From the NCBI RefSeq assembly GCF_017355405.1, contig NZ_CP061177.1, positions 62,001 to 126,000 of the forward strand: DNA of 64,000 nt, read 5' to 3'. The notes below the pieces were generated by a model. The model saw nothing but the letters and a program-made list of their open reading frames with translations. It did not search any database and had not been told where the DNA came from. Position numbers and translations under genes: made by a program. This document shows, piece after piece, positions 27,593 to 37,753 of this stretch. Origin of the DNA: Roseomonas haemaphysalidis. GTDB lineage: Bacteria; Pseudomonadota; Alphaproteobacteria; Acetobacterales; Acetobacteraceae. Numbering within the stretch: the stretch's first letter is position 1; every line of letters begins with the position of its first letter.

Positions 27593-27621
27593 GAGGCCGG
27601 GGGCAAAGAAATCCCCCGGCG
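27593..27621. repeat. family B half element
   Basis: A single left-arm palindrome (GAGGCCGGGGGCAAAGAAATCCCCCGGC) directly after the DUF2155 stop. The rest of the 233-base gap up to otsB is G+C-rich and shows no gene or further repeat. Confidence 0.5.
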
Positions 27622-27819
27622 CGCCGCCCCGCCGTTTCCCGGTCCGGCGCCACGCCCGGCTCCGCATCCTTGCCGCTGGCGCCACGCCTTCCGCCGAGGC
27701 GCCGGCGGCGAAGGACGGTGCCGCACGGGGAAACCGGGCCGCCCGGTGCCGTGAGCACGGCGTTTAATCACCCCCCGAGGGTTTGCGCGGCCCCTGATCC
27801 CGGCCATATCGGTCGCACC

Positions 27820-28560
27820 ATGTCGCAGACCCTTTCCCACGCCGACACCCTGCCCCCGCTGCCCGGCCCGGACGCCGCGCTGTTTCTCGACCTCGACGGC
27901 ACGCTGATCGCCATCGCGCCGCGGCCCGATGCCGTGGTGGTGCCGCCCCACCTGCCGGCGCTGCTGCTGCGGCTGTCGGCCGGGCTGGGCGGGGCGGTGG
28001 CCATTGTCACCGGGCGCGGCCTGTCCGTGGCGCAGGCGCTGACGCAGGCCCCGGGCCTCGCCTTCGCCTGCGAGCATGGCGGGGTGATCGAGGCCGCGTC
28101 GCTCGGCATTCCGCCGCAGCCGGAGCCCGCCGGGCCGCCGGCGGCCTGGCGCGCCGCGGCGGCGGCCTTCGTGGAAGCCCGGCCGGGCCTGCTGCTGGAA
28201 GAAAAGAACTACGGCTTCGTGCTGCATTTCCGCGCCGCGCCGGAACGCGGCGAGGAAGCCACCGCCTTTCTGCGCGACATGGCGGAAGGCAGCGCCTTTC
28301 AGGTGATCCCGGCCCATGCGGCGGCCGAACTGCGGCCGAAGGGCAGCGACAAGGGCAGCGCGGTGGACTGGCTGATGCGCCACCCGCCCTTCGCCGGCCG
28401 GGTGCCGCTGTTCATTGGCGACGACGTGACGGACGAGGACGGCATGCGCGTGTGCCGCCGCCTGGGCGGCGAGGGCTACCGCGTGCCCGAGCGCTTCCCG
28501 GCGGGGCCCGCGGACGTGCTGGCGTGGCTGGAAGCCCTGGCCGCACGGTTGGAGGCGTGA
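27820..28560 (+). CDS. otsB: trehalose-6-phosphate phosphatase
   Basis: OtsB removes phosphate from trehalose-6-phosphate to give trehalose. The 246 residues show the HAD motif I FLDLDGT (Asp24, Asp26), the IVTGRGL motif II region, the KGSDKGSAVDWL motif III-like block and GDDVTDEDGM with the metal-binding acids. ATG 27820 is preferred to the upstream frame. Its TGA overlaps the GTG of the next gene, a GH15 hydrolase, and otsA follows. Confidence 0.93.
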   Translation: MSQTLSHADTLPPLPGPDAALFLDLDGTLIAIAPRPDAVVVPPHLPALLLRLSAGLGGAVAIVTGRGLSVAQALTQAPGLAFACEHGGVIEAASLGIPPQPEPAGPPAAWRAAAAAFVEARPGLLLEEKNYGFVLHFRAAPERGEEATAFLRDMAEGSAFQVIPAHAAAELRPKGSDKGSAVDWLMRHPPFAGRVPLFIGDDVTDEDGMRVCRRLGGEGYRVPERFPAGPADVLAWLEALAARLEA

Positions 28561-30350
28561 GCCAGCCGCTCGACCTCGCACCCGTCGGCAACGGCATCGT
28601 CGCGGCGCTGTTCGACCGCCTGGCCCGCTGTTCCTGGCTGTGCTGGCCGCGCATGGACGGCGACCCGGTGTTCAACGCCCTGCTGGGCGGCACCAGCCCC
28701 GAGGGCGGCTTCATGGAATGCGAGCTGCTGGGGCTGCGCTCCTCCGAGCAGCATTACCGGCGCAACACGGCGGTGCTGGAAACCATCCTGGAAGACGAGC
28801 GGGGCGCGCGGCTGCGCATCACCGACGCGGCGCCGCGCTTCCGCCGCTTCGGCCGCAACTTCCGCCCGCCCATGCTGGTGCGGCGGATCGAGCCGCTGTC
28901 CGGCACGCCGCTGATCCGCCTGCGGGTGCGGCCCACGGGCAACTGGGGGGCGGAAGCGCCGGTCAAGCGCGCCGGCTCCAACCACCTGCGCTTTCTGAGC
29001 GAAAGCCTGTCGCTGCGCGTCACCACGGACGCGCCCATCGCCTGCTTGGCGGAGGAGGCGCCGTTCCTGCTGGACCAGCCGGTGTCCATGGTGATCGGGC
29101 CGGACGAGACGGTGCCGGACAACACCGACACGCTGGTGCAGGAGTTCATCCGCGAAACCGAAGCCTATTGGAGCGACTGGTCGCGCGGCCTGCACCTGCC
29201 CTTCGAATGGCAGGACGAGGTGATCCGCGCCGCCATCACGCTGAAGCTCTGCGCCTTCGAGGAAACCGGCGCCATCATGGCGGCGCTGACCACCTCCATC
29301 CCCGAGGCGGCCAACACGGAGCGCAACTGGGACTACCGCTACTGCTGGCTGCGGGACGCCTTCTTCACGGTGCAGGCGCTGAACCGCCTGGGCACCACCC
29401 GCACCATGGAAGACTACATCCGCTACGTGACCAACGTGGTGGCGGTCTCGCCCGGGGGCGAGCTGAAGCCCTGCTACCCGCTGGTGCCGTCCCTGCCCAT
29501 GTCGGAGCGGATCGAGACCTCCCTGCCGGGCTTTCTGGGCATGGGGCCCGTGCGCGTCGGCAACGAAGCGGCGGAGCAGGTGCAGAACGACGTCTACGGC
29601 TCGGTCATCATGGCGGCGGCGCAGATGTTCTTTGACCGCCGCCTGCCGCGCCCGGCGGGCGAGCCGCTGTTCCGCCTGCTGGAGCAGCTGGGCGAGCGGG
29701 CCGAGGCGCTGGCGCTGCAGCCCGATGCCGGCATCTGGGAATATCGCGGGCGCGAGCGCATCCACACCTTCTCGGCCGCCATGTGCTGGGCGGGGCTGGC
29801 GCGGCTGGCCGGCATCGCCCGCCACCTGGGGCTGGCGGCCGAGGCCGAGCGATGGGCCGGCTCCGCCCGCGCGTTGCACGCCACCATCTGCGAGCGCGCC
29901 TTCAGGGCGGACATCAACAGCTTCACGGAAAGCTTCGAGTCCGACGGCATGGACGCGGCGCTGCTGCTGCTGCCCGAGATCGGCTTTCTGGCGGCCACCG
30001 ACCCGCGCTTCCTGGGCACGCTGGACCGGGTGAAGGCGCGGCTGCTGCATGACGGTTTCGTGTACCGCTATGATATGGCCGACGATTTCGGCAAGCCGGA
30101 AACCGCATTCCTTGTTTGTTCGTTCTGGTACGTGGACGCGCTCGCGGCCGCCGGCCGGACGGAAGAAGCGCGCACGATGTTCGGGAGCATCCTCTCGTGC
30201 CGCAATCACCTGGGCCTGCTGGCCGAGGATCTGGATCCGAGGCGGAACCAGCTCTGGGGGAACTTCCCGCAGACCTATTCCCACGTTGGCCTGATCCTTT
30301 CGGCGATGCGTTTGAGTCGTTCTTGGGAGCATGGTCTGTGGGGAGGTTGA
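28557..30350 (+). CDS. glycoside hydrolase family 15 protein
   Basis: A 597-residue protein of the GH15 glucoamylase / trehalase-like family with an (alpha/alpha)6 barrel. The N-terminal beta domain (residues about 1-250) starts with LAPVGNGIVAALFDRLARCSWLCWPR; the barrel has RNWDYRYCWLRDAFFTV and a late TFWY-like CSFWYVDAL block with the second catalytic acid nearby. GTG 28557 overlaps the otsB stop, and the 3' end overlaps otsA by 13 bases. Between otsB and otsA it may hydrolyse trehalose or a related glucan; the exact substrate is inferred. Confidence 0.88.
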   Translation: MSQPLDLAPVGNGIVAALFDRLARCSWLCWPRMDGDPVFNALLGGTSPEGGFMECELLGLRSSEQHYRRNTAVLETILEDERGARLRITDAAPRFRRFGRNFRPPMLVRRIEPLSGTPLIRLRVRPTGNWGAEAPVKRAGSNHLRFLSESLSLRVTTDAPIACLAEEAPFLLDQPVSMVIGPDETVPDNTDTLVQEFIRETEAYWSDWSRGLHLPFEWQDEVIRAAITLKLCAFEETGAIMAALTTSIPEAANTERNWDYRYCWLRDAFFTVQALNRLGTTRTMEDYIRYVTNVVAVSPGGELKPCYPLVPSLPMSERIETSLPGFLGMGPVRVGNEAAEQVQNDVYGSVIMAAAQMFFDRRLPRPAGEPLFRLLEQLGERAEALALQPDAGIWEYRGRERIHTFSAAMCWAGLARLAGIARHLGLAAEAERWAGSARALHATICERAFRADINSFTESFESDGMDAALLLLPEIGFLAATDPRFLGTLDRVKARLLHDGFVYRYDMADDFGKPETAFLVCSFWYVDALAAAGRTEEARTMFGSILSCRNHLGLLAEDLDPRRNQLWGNFPQTYSHVGLILSAMRLSRSWEHGLWGG

Positions 30351-31759
30351 TCGTCGTCTCGAACCGCGTGGCGCTGCCGCGGCGCGGGGAGCCCACGGCC
30401 GGCGGGCTGGCCGTGGCGCTGAAGGACGTGCTGAAGAGCAACGGCGGCCTGTGGTTCGGCTGGAGCGGCGAAACCACCAAGACGCCTACCAGCGGCGAGA
30501 TCAAGGCGCTGCGCTACCAGGGCATCGACTACGCCACGATCGACCTGAACGAGACCGACTACAAAGGCTTCTACGCCGGCTATTCCAACAACATCCTGTG
30601 GCCGCTGTTTCACTTCCGGCTCGGCCTGCTGGAATACGACCGCAGGCAGTCCGAGGCCTATCGCCGCGTCAACCGCGACTTCGCCAAGGCGCTGCTGCCG
30701 CTGTTGGGGCCGGACGACGTCATCTGGATCCATGACTACCAGTTGATCCCGCTCGGCGCCGAGCTGCGCGCGCTGGGCGCGCGGCAGAAGATCGGCTTCT
30801 TTCTGCACATCCCCTTTCCGCCCTGGGCCGTGTTTTCCGCGCTGCCGGGGGCCGAGGTGCTGATGCGCGACCTGCTGGCCTACGACCTCGTGGGCGTGCA
30901 AACGCACCGCGACCTGGGCGGCATGGTGAACTGCTTCCAGGACGGGCTCGGCCTGTCGCCGGACGAGGATGGCGGCATCCGCACCAGCATCGCGGGCACG
31001 GAGCGGCGCACGCAGCTGTCGGCGCATGCCATCGGCATCGACACGCGCGGCTTCGCCAACACGGCGCGCAAGGCCATCAACGGGCCGGACGCGGTGCGCA
31101 TGAAAGCCAGCATGGGCGAGCGCAAGCTGATCGTCGGCGCCGAGCGGCTGGACTACACCAAGGGCCTGCCGCACCGCATGCGCGGCTTCGGCGCGCTGCT
31201 GGACAACTTTCCGCAGCATCTCAACCAGGTCACCTACCTGCAGGTCGCCGCGCGCAGCCGCAACGAGGTGGCGAGCTACCGCGACCTGCGGCGGGAACTG
31301 GACCAGCTCGCCGGGCGCATCAACGGCGACCACGGGCTGTTTGACTGGACGCCCATGCGCTACGTCGCCCGCGCCGTGGCGCGCGACACGCTGGCCGGCT
31401 TCTACCGCATGGCCGATGTCGGGCTGGTGACGCCGCTGCGCGACGGCATGAACCTGGTGGCCAAGGAATACGTCGCCGCCCAGGACCCGGAAAACCCCGG
31501 CGTGCTGGTGCTGTCCTCCTTCGCCGGCGCGGCGGAGGCCATGGACGGCGCCCTGCTGGTCAACCCGCTGGACCCCGAGGCGATGGCGGAGCAGCTGGAC
31601 CGCGCGCTGACCATGCCGCTGGCCGAGCGCAAAAGCCGCTGGTCGTCCATGATGCAGGGGCTGGAGGAACAGACCGCCGAACGCTGGGCGGAGGACTTCC
31701 TGGCGGAGCTGAACGAGCAGGCGGCGGCCCGGGAGCCGTCCCTGGCGGCGCGGAACTGA
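30338..31759 (+). CDS. otsA: trehalose-6-phosphate synthase
   Basis: OtsA transfers glucose from UDP-glucose to glucose-6-phosphate (GT20, GT-B fold). The 473 residues carry the LIVVSNRVA start, [35 protein letters not shown] and [14 protein letters not shown], all family signatures. The start is GTG 30338, with GGGAG upstream, inside the end of the GH15 gene. The order otsB-GH15-otsA with overlaps implies one transcript making and possibly turning over trehalose, an osmoprotectant. Confidence 0.95.
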   Translation: MGRLIVVSNRVALPRRGEPTAGGLAVALKDVLKSNGGLWFGWSGETTKTPTSGEIKALRYQGIDYATIDLNETDYKGFYAGYSNNILWPLFHFRLGLLEYDRRQSEAYRRVNRDFAKALLPLLGPDDVIWIHDYQLIPLGAELRALGARQKIGFFLHIPFPPWAVFSALPGAEVLMRDLLAYDLVGVQTHRDLGGMVNCFQDGLGLSPDEDGGIRTSIAGTERRTQLSAHAIGIDTRGFANTARKAINGPDAVRMKASMGERKLIVGAERLDYTKGLPHRMRGFGALLDNFPQHLNQVTYLQVAARSRNEVASYRDLRRELDQLAGRINGDHGLFDWTPMRYVARAVARDTLAGFYRMADVGLVTPLRDGMNLVAKEYVAAQDPENPGVLVLSSFAGAAEAMDGALLVNPLDPEAMAEQLDRALTMPLAERKSRWSSMMQGLEEQTAERWAEDFLAELNEQAAAREPSLAARN

Positions 31760-31852
31760 AGGCTGGGGGAAAGAATCCCCCCAGGCCCCGCGACCGTTCC
31801 AGGCCGCCAGAATGAAGAAGAGGTCCGGGGCATTCCTTCCCCGGCCTTTTTC
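31759..31852. repeat. paired palindromic element, family B copy 3, terminator-like
   Basis: Between convergent otsA and the serine hydrolase: left palindrome AAGGCTGGGGGAAAGAATCCCCCC (31759-31782) and right arm AAGAAGAGGTCCGGGGCATTCCTTCCCCGG then CCTTTTTC (31816-31852). The short spacer distinguishes it from other copies. The T-run after the second hairpin suggests intrinsic termination for otsA. Confidence 0.7.
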
Positions 31853-33340
31853 TTATCCGCGCGCGAACTCCAGCACCCGGCTGCGGTGCGAGCACAGCCG
31901 CACCCGGTCCCCCGCGAAGCGCAGCGAGAACTGCTTGGCCCAGGGACCGTCTTCCGCCGTGGCCAGCAGCACCCCTTCCCCCAGCCGGCGCAGCGTGGCC
32001 TGGCCGCGTGCCGGGCCCGTGCCCATGGCCAGCTTGTCGCCCGAGATGGTGAAGGCGGCATGGTGCCGGCGCTGCACCCAGGGGCCGGACAGCGCGTCAT
32101 CCACCGCGCCGGGCGCAACGGGCGTGAAGCGGCGGGCGACATGGCCGACCTCGCCCTCGATGCCATCGGCCGTGGCGCGCAGGCGCATGGGGTTGTGGGC
32201 GGAAAGCGAGACGGCCCAGCCGTTGTCTTGGTAAAGGGACTCGCCGGCGCCCAGGAAGCTGGCGGTGTTGTTCGAGACGTCCAGCCAGTGGCCGGTGCCC
32301 GGCTCGGCGTAAAGGCCCCCGGGCAGCGTGGCGGCGGGCGGCAGGGGCTGGCCGCACAGGGCCGCCATGACGCGCAGCGCCAGGGTGTAGGAGGCCACGT
32401 CCTCGCGGTTGGCCACCAGCACGACGCCGAGCCCGGCGTCCGGCGCCAGCAGCAGATAGGTCTTGTAGCCGGCATGCGAACCGCCGTGGCCGACCAGCGC
32501 CAGCCCGCCCAGCCGGCCCTTGGCGAGGCCGAGGCCGTAGGCGGTGGGCCGGCCGTCCGCCAGAAAGCGCGGCGCGGCCTGGGCAGCCAGCAGCCCGGCG
32601 GCGGGGCCGCTGTCGGCCAGGATGGCCTGCCCCCAGCGGGCCAGGGCGCGGGCGCTGCCGGTCAGGCTGCCGGAGGCCGAGAGATGCAGGCCAGCGGTGC
32701 CGAGCTGCCAGCCCCGCGCGTTGCGCCAGTAGCCGGGCACCAGCCCGGGCACCGGGTCGAACCAGGTTTCCGGCGCCTGCCAGCCGAAGCCGAGCGAACC
32801 GGCGAAATCCGCGAAGAGGTGGCCCTGGCGGGCCAGCGCGGCCTCCACCAGCCGGTAGCCGGTGTTGGAATAGGAGATCTCGGTGCCGGGGGCGAAGTTC
32901 AGCGCGCCGTCGGCGGCCAGGAAGTCGAGGATCGGGCCCGGCTCGGTGGCGGTGTGCACGGACAGGCCGAGCAATGCCAGGGATTCGCGCACGTCCGGCA
33001 GACCGCCGGTCATGTCCAGCGCGCGGGCCACGGTGACATCCGCCATGGGGCCGCGCAGCTCCGGCAGGTGGCGGCCCAGCGGCGCGTCCAGCCCCACCGC
33101 GCCGGCGTGCCGCCGCTGCATCGCCGCCAGCACGTGCTTGGTGACGGAAGCGTAGCGCACCACGCTGTCGGCGCTGAAGCCCGCGCCGGTGGACAGGCTT
33201 TCCAGCCCGGCCGCCTGCTCCACCGGCATGGCATTGGCATCAAAGGCCAGAATGGCGCCGCCGGGCGCGCCGCCCTCGGCCCAGGGAGCCACCAGCGCGG
33301 CGGCGGCGGCGGAGGCGGCGGACCAGTCGGGCATCGTCAT
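31853..33340 (-). CDS. beta-lactamase-fold serine hydrolase (D-aminopeptidase-like)
   Basis: A 495-residue serine hydrolase of the class C beta-lactamase / penicillin-binding-protein fold: SVTK (Ser65, Lys68), Tyr157-Ser-Asn159 and a HGG triad block in [13 protein letters not shown]-terminal lipocalin-like beta region follows from about residue 350. No signal peptide is evident, which fits cytoplasmic D-aminopeptidase-like enzymes (DAP group) more than a true beta-lactamase. ATG 33334 may be an alternative start. It follows a peptide-binding protein gene, so it might process imported peptides. Confidence 0.8.
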   Translation of the reverse strand: MTMPDWSAASAAAAALVAPWAEGGAPGGAILAFDANAMPVEQAAGLESLSTGAGFSADSVVRYASVTKHVLAAMQRRHAGAVGLDAPLGRHLPELRGPMADVTVARALDMTGGLPDVRESLALLGLSVHTATEPGPILDFLAADGALNFAPGTEISYSNTGYRLVEAALARQGHLFADFAGSLGFGWQAPETWFDPVPGLVPGYWRNARGWQLGTAGLHLSASGSLTGSARALARWGQAILADSGPAAGLLAAQAAPRFLADGRPTAYGLGLAKGRLGGLALVGHGGSHAGYKTYLLLAPDAGLGVVLVANREDVASYTLALRVMAALCGQPLPPAATLPGGLYAEPGTGHWLDVSNNTASFLGAGESLYQDNGWAVSLSAHNPMRLRATADGIEGEVGHVARRFTPVAPGAVDDALSGPWVQRRHHAAFTISGDKLAMGTGPARGQATLRRLGEGVLLATAEDGPWAKQFSLRFAGDRVRLCSHRSRVLEFARG

Positions 33341-33376
33341 GACGGCTCCTGCGTCGGAAAATCACGCGTGGCTTCC

Positions 33377-33398
33377 GGGGAGGGGCGGCGCCCCTCCC
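33377..33398 (-). terminator. hairpin between two leftward genes
   Basis: Arms GGGGAGGGGCG / GCGCCCCTCCC form a strong hairpin between the binding-protein stop and the serine hydrolase start. No T-run is visible, so it may be a partial terminator or a processing site. Confidence 0.4.
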
Positions 33399-33407
33399 GC
33401 GGCGGGA

Positions 33408-35003
33408 TCAGGCCTTGCGCACACTGTCATAGGTGTTGGCGTCCGACAGCGTGCCCAGCCGCACTCCGGTCACGCCCTTGCGGCAGGCGGCGGTGTTGGT
33501 CGTCTGCAGCATGAACACGAAGGGCGAGCGCTCCATGCTGTCGCGCTGCAGCGCCTCGTACATGGCCAGCCGCTTGGCGGCGTCCGGCTCGTGCAGCGCG
33601 GCTTCCGTGCGCGCGGCGATGTCCTGGTCCTGCCAGGAGTTGCGCCATGCGAGGGTGCGGTTGCGCGCGTCCGGGCCGTTGTCGGGGTTGATGCCGAAGG
33701 CCTCGGCGTTGCTGTTGGGGTCGAAGTAGTCGGCGCCCCAGGCGGTCAGCGCGGCCTCGTGCTGGCGGGCGCGGGTCTTGGTCAGCACCTGGCGGTTCTC
33801 GCCCGGCAGCAGGCGCAGGCGGATGCCGATCTCGGCCAGGTTGGCCTGCAGCGCCTGGGCGATGTCCGGGTAGGGCTGCGCGGAGTAGTGGTCCATCACC
33901 AGCTCGAAGCCGTCCGGCAGGCCGGCCTGGGCCAGCAGGGCCTTGGCCTTGGCCACGTCCTTGCGGAAGGGCGTGTCCGTCACCGCGGCGGGAAAGCCGG
34001 CGGGCAGGAAGGACTGGTGCACCGTGTGCGTCAGCTGCGCGATGTTGCCCTGGATGCCCTGATAGTCCACTGCCCACTTGATGGCCTGCCGCACCTCGGG
34101 CTTGGCCAGGTTGGGATGGGCGACGTTGAGCTGGATCAGCATCAGCGAGGCGGCGGCCTTGCGGACCAGCGTGAAGCCGGCGTCGTCCTGCAGGGCGCGG
34201 AGCTGCTCGGTGGTCAGGTTGCGGGCGATGTCGGCATCGCCCTGGCGCAGCAGCAGCAACTGGGCGGAAGGGTCCACCACGTGGCGCAGGATGATGCGGC
34301 GGATGGGCCCGCGCTTGGCCTGCGCGGCGCTGGGCTCCAGGATGGCGCTCTCGCTCGGCTTCCAGGAACGCAGCACCCAGGCGCCGGAGCCGGCCGAGTT
34401 CTGCTTCAGCCAGTTGTTGCCCAGGTCGTCGCCGCTGGCATGCTGCATCACCGTCTTCTTGTCGACGATGCTGCCGACATTGGCGGACAGGCAATACAGC
34501 ACGAAGGCGGGCGATGCGGTGCCGTCCAGTGCCACCGTCAGGGTGTGCGGGTCCGTGGCGCGGATGCGCTCCTCCACGTTGTCGCGGGTGAAGCCGAACT
34601 GGTTGATGATAAAGGCCGGCGACTTGTTGAGCTTCACCGCGCGCGCCAGCGAGAAGGCCGCGTCCTCCGCCGTCACCGGCGTGCCGGAGGCGAAGACGGC
34701 GTCCTGCCGCAGCTTGAAGGTGATCAGCTTGCGGTCGTCCGAAACGGTCCAGGATTCCGCCAGGTCGCCGCGCAGGATCTCGGGCTTCTCCGGGTCCGGG
34801 CGCAGCAGCTTCTGGTAGATGTTGGTGCTGATCTCGGCCGCCGTCACCTCGAAGCTTTCCTGCGGGTCCAGGCTGGTGACGTTGTCCAGCTGCTGGGCGA
34901 CCACCAGGATGGTCTTGGGCGTTTCGGCGAAAGCGGCGGTCAGCGCGTCATAGCTGAACAGCGACGCGGCGGAGGCGGCGGCGAGAAAAGCGCGGCGATG
35001 CAT
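33408..35003 (-). CDS. ABC transporter solute-binding protein, family 5 (peptide type)
   Basis: A 531-residue extracellular solute-binding protein of the DppA/OppA class. The N-terminus (MHRRAFLAAASAASLF, residues 1-16) is a Tat-like or Sec signal. Typical blocks are LDPQESFEV, SWTVSDDRKLITFKLRQDAVFASGTPVTAEDAAFSL and a central HPNLAKPEVRQAIKWAVD. It binds oligopeptides or similar solutes in the periplasm for import. No permease or ATPase gene is adjacent, so it is an orphan that must share a transporter or has lost it. ATG 35003 is used. Confidence 0.88.
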   Translation of the reverse strand: MHRRAFLAAASAASLFSYDALTAAFAETPKTILVVAQQLDNVTSLDPQESFEVTAAEISTNIYQKLLRPDPEKPEILRGDLAESWTVSDDRKLITFKLRQDAVFASGTPVTAEDAAFSLARAVKLNKSPAFIINQFGFTRDNVEERIRATDPHTLTVALDGTASPAFVLYCLSANVGSIVDKKTVMQHASGDDLGNNWLKQNSAGSGAWVLRSWKPSESAILEPSAAQAKRGPIRRIILRHVVDPSAQLLLLRQGDADIARNLTTEQLRALQDDAGFTLVRKAAASLMLIQLNVAHPNLAKPEVRQAIKWAVDYQGIQGNIAQLTHTVHQSFLPAGFPAAVTDTPFRKDVAKAKALLAQAGLPDGFELVMDHYSAQPYPDIAQALQANLAEIGIRLRLLPGENRQVLTKTRARQHEAALTAWGADYFDPNSNAEAFGINPDNGPDARNRTLAWRNSWQDQDIAARTEAALHEPDAAKRLAMYEALQRDSMERSPFVFMLQTTNTAACRKGVTGVRLGTLSDANTYDSVRKA

Positions 35004-35065
35004 GGGGGGTGGTCCTTCGGCAGATCCGGCGGACCATAAGCCCGGCGGCGGAGCGGCAAAAGAGC

Positions 35066-35234
35066 AAGGCCGGGGGAAAAAATTCCCCCGGACCCCCATC
35101 TTCCTTTTGTGTTTTTTCCGGGTCCGGCCGTGGCCACCGTTTGCCGGAAAGCGGAACCGGCGCCGCACGTGAAACAGCGAGCAGATCAGAAAAAAGAAGG
35201 GGGCCTGGGGGAATTCATTCCCCCGGCCTTTTCT
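35066..35234. repeat. paired palindromic element, family B copy 4
   Basis: Left arm AAGGCCGGGGGAAAAAATTCCCCCGG and CCCCCATCTTCCTTTTG (35066-35111), right arm CAGAAAAAAGAAGGGGG, GGGGGAATTCATTCCCCC, GGCCTTTTC (35187-35234). Both arms are near-perfect and inverted, about 75 bases apart, in the gap between two leftward genes. Confidence 0.8.
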
Positions 35235-35237
35235 TGC

Positions 35238-36707
35238 TCAGAGCTGCGCCTCCACCGGCAGCCATTCCACCACGCGCGCCAGCATCCGCCGCCCCAGCGG
35301 CGCTTCCGGCTCATGCGGGGTGGTGGTCTCGTCGTCCGTCCACAGCATCTTCCGGCCTTTCAGCCAGACGCGGTAGCTGCGGTCGGGCTCGGTCAGCCGG
35401 CGGTGCTCGGCGTCGATGTGGCCAACCAGCCCGGCATGGCGCACAAAGGCGCCCATCTCGGTGTTCAGCCGGGCGCTGCGCGGGTCCAGGTTGAAGGAGC
35501 CGACAAAAGCGTGCTCGCCATCCACCGCGAAGGCCTTGGTGTGCAGGCTGGCGCCCTTGGAGCCGAACACGCCGCCCGAGCGCTTCACCGTCCGCTTCAA
35601 TTCGAACAGCGTGACGCCGAGCTGCAGCAGGCGCGGGCGGTAGCGGGCGTAGCCGGCATGCACCGCCACCACGTCCGTCGCCGCCAGGGAATTGGTGACC
35701 ACCGTCACCTTGACGCCGCGCCGCACCAGCGTCTCGAACATCGCCATGCCGGCCTCGCCCGGCACGAAGTAGGGGGACACGACCAGCGCCTCGCGCTGCG
35801 CGTCCAGCAGCGCCTCGGCGAGCGCCTCGCCCATGCAGCCGTCGATGCCGCGGCCCTGCGCCTTGGCCGGCGGGTCGGCCAGCACGCGCACCGCGCCGTC
35901 GGCGGCCAGGAACGCCATGTCTTCCAGCGAGTCGCGGCTGTTCCGCAGCTCCTGCAGGTAAGGCACGGCCTGCTGGTCGGTGGGTGCCTGCTCCAGCACG
36001 GCGCGGACGCGGGCCAGGGCCTCGTCGCTCAGGTCGCGCCCGGCGCGGAAGCGCGACACGGGGCAGGCCAGGCTGCTGGCCCAGTAGCCGTCGAACACGG
36101 CCTGCGCCTGGGACGCGGCCTCGCCGATGATGATGAGGTCGAGGTCGCGGAAGTTGAAATCGCCGGCGGCGTCGAAATACGCGTCCGAGATGTTGCGGCC
36201 GCCGACGATGGCCAGCTCGCCATCCGCCACCCAGCACTTGTTGTGCATGCGGTGGTTCAGGTGCCAGCCGCCCAGCGCGAATTCCACCGCCAGCCCCACC
36301 TGGCCCAGAAAGCGGAAGCGCCGGGCGTTGAACAGCCGCACCTCCACGTTGCGGTGGGCATGCAGCGTGGCCAGCAGCGCGTCGCCGGACAGGGCGTAGC
36401 TGTCGTCCAGCAACAGCCGCACACGCACCCCGCGGTCGGCGGCGGCCAGCGCCTCGCGCGCCAGCAGGCGGCCGGTCACGTCCTCCATCCAGGTGTAGTA
36501 CATCAGGTCCAGCGTGCGGCCGGCGGCGCGGGCGGAAGCCGCACGGGCCATAAAGGCCGACAGCCCCAGCGGCACCAGCGCGATGCCGCTGCGCACCCCC
36601 TGCCCCGCCCGCGCCAGGCCCTGGCGCACCAGGCGCTGCGTGGCCGTGCCGTGCCACAACTCGGCCGGCGTGGCCGCCGCCTCCTCGGGGGGAAAGGCCA
36701 GGCTCAT
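35238..36707 (-). CDS. phospholipase D-like / cardiolipin synthase family protein
   Basis: A 489-residue phosphatidyltransferase-type protein with two HKD motifs: HNKCWVADGELAIVGGRN (about residues 156-173) and LHTKAFAVDGEHAFVGSFN (about 393-411). These form one active site for transesterification of phospholipids. No membrane span at the N-terminus is evident, unlike classical Cls. ATG 36707 overlaps the stop of the EEP gene by ATGA. A role in cardiolipin synthesis is likely but other phospholipid or nucleic acid hydrolysis is possible. Confidence 0.85.
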   Translation of the reverse strand: MSLAFPPEEAAATPAELWHGTATQRLVRQGLARAGQGVRSGIALVPLGLSAFMARAASARAAGRTLDLMYYTWMEDVTGRLLAREALAAADRGVRVRLLLDDSYALSGDALLATLHAHRNVEVRLFNARRFRFLGQVGLAVEFALGGWHLNHRMHNKCWVADGELAIVGGRNISDAYFDAAGDFNFRDLDLIIIGEAASQAQAVFDGYWASSLACPVSRFRAGRDLSDEALARVRAVLEQAPTDQQAVPYLQELRNSRDSLEDMAFLAADGAVRVLADPPAKAQGRGIDGCMGEALAEALLDAQREALVVSPYFVPGEAGMAMFETLVRRGVKVTVVTNSLAATDVVAVHAGYARYRPRLLQLGVTLFELKRTVKRSGGVFGSKGASLHTKAFAVDGEHAFVGSFNLDPRSARLNTEMGAFVRHAGLVGHIDAEHRRLTEPDRSYRVWLKGRKMLWTDDETTTPHEPEAPLGRRMLARVVEWLPVEAQL

Positions 36708-37453
36708 GCGGCGGCCTGCCGCGCCTCGTCTGGCTGCGCCGCGGCGGCGGACAGCGTCAGGCGGCCTTTCAGGGGCAAGTGGTCGGACGCCACGCGCGCC
36801 AGCGGCGTGTCATGCGCCTGCACGCCGGCCAGGATGCCGCGCGGCCAGCCCAGGATGCGGTCCAGCGCCAGCACCGGCAGGCGCGACGGAAAGGAGGCCG
36901 GGCCCAGCGCCAGGTTGCCGAACAGCGGCTCCAGCAACCGCAGGGAGGAGCGGCGTCCCGGGCGCCATTCGTTGAGGTCGCCCATCATAATGGTGGGCAT
37001 CTCGGGGCCGCGGCGGATGGCTTCCAGGATGGCGGCGCCCTGGCGCATGCGGCAGCGGCGCAACAGGCCGAAATGGGCGGCCACCACCCGCAGCGGCCCG
37101 GCCGGCAAGGACAGCTCCGCAACCACGGCGCCGCGCGGCTCGGCGCCCGGCAGGTCGATGCATTCCACCCGGCTCAGCGTGGCATGGCGCACCAGCAGGG
37201 CATTGCCGTGCCAGCCATGTCCGTCCGGCAGGCGCGACAGGGGCAGCAGGTTCAGCCCGTGCTCGCGCAGCGTCGCGGTGTCCAACAGCCCGACGCGGCG
37301 GCCGAAGCGCTTGTCGGCTTCCTGCACGGCCACGATGTCGGCCCGCATCTCGCCGATCACGTGCGCGATCCGGTGGGGGTCGAACCGCCGGTCGATGCCG
37401 ACGCATTTGTGCACGTTGTAGGAAGCGACGGTCAGAGAATGCGGATGGGTCAT
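36704..37453 (-). CDS. endonuclease/exonuclease/phosphatase family protein
   Basis: A 249-residue EEP-superfamily protein. The fold's strand-ends are seen: SYNVHKCVG (Asn), VAVQEAD (metal Glu), HFGL, MGDLNEW (Asp, Asn) and the C-terminal SDHLPL (catalytic His). Such proteins act as DNases, phosphatases or sphingomyelinases. It is coupled to the PLD-like gene, as is common in Proteobacteria where the pair is thought to function in lipid metabolism. Confidence 0.88.
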   Translation of the reverse strand: MTHPHSLTVASYNVHKCVGIDRRFDPHRIAHVIGEMRADIVAVQEADKRFGRRVGLLDTATLREHGLNLLPLSRLPDGHGWHGNALLVRHATLSRVECIDLPGAEPRGAVVAELSLPAGPLRVVAAHFGLLRRCRMRQGAAILEAIRRGPEMPTIMMGDLNEWRPGRRSSLRLLEPLFGNLALGPASFPSRLPVLALDRILGWPRGILAGVQAHDTPLARVASDHLPLKGRLTLSAAAAQPDEARQAAA

Positions 37454-37558
37454 GCGATAGCGGGCGCTGCGGCCTCCCTGGGATCGGTCCGCAGCATCTC
37501 GGGCGCTGCGGGCCAGGGTTCAACCCGTGAGGGGGGGTGTTGGCTGCGGCGGGGCGGG

Positions 37559-37739
37559 AAGGTCGGGGGAAAGAATTCCCCCGACCCCCCATCTTTTTCC
37601 GGTTTGTCTGCCGGAATGGCCGCCGGGGCCGCGCGCTTCGGGCCTCCGCCACAGTCCGGGCGCCACGGCCGGTCGGGTGACCGGGAAACAGGCAGAAAGA
37701 AAGGAAGGGGTCCGGGGAACTCCTTCCCCCGCCTTCTCC
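37559..37739. repeat. paired palindromic element, family B copy 5
   Basis: The 351-base gap between pckA and the EEP gene holds this pair and the pckA terminator. Left arm AAGGTCGGGGGAAAGAATTCCCCCGA, then CCCCCCATCTTTTTCCGG (37559-37602); right arm CAGAAAGAAAGGAAGGGG, CCGGGGAACTCCTTCCCC, GCCTTCTC (37692-37738). Spacer about 90 bases. Confidence 0.75.
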
Positions 37740-37753
37740 GATGCTGCGGACAC

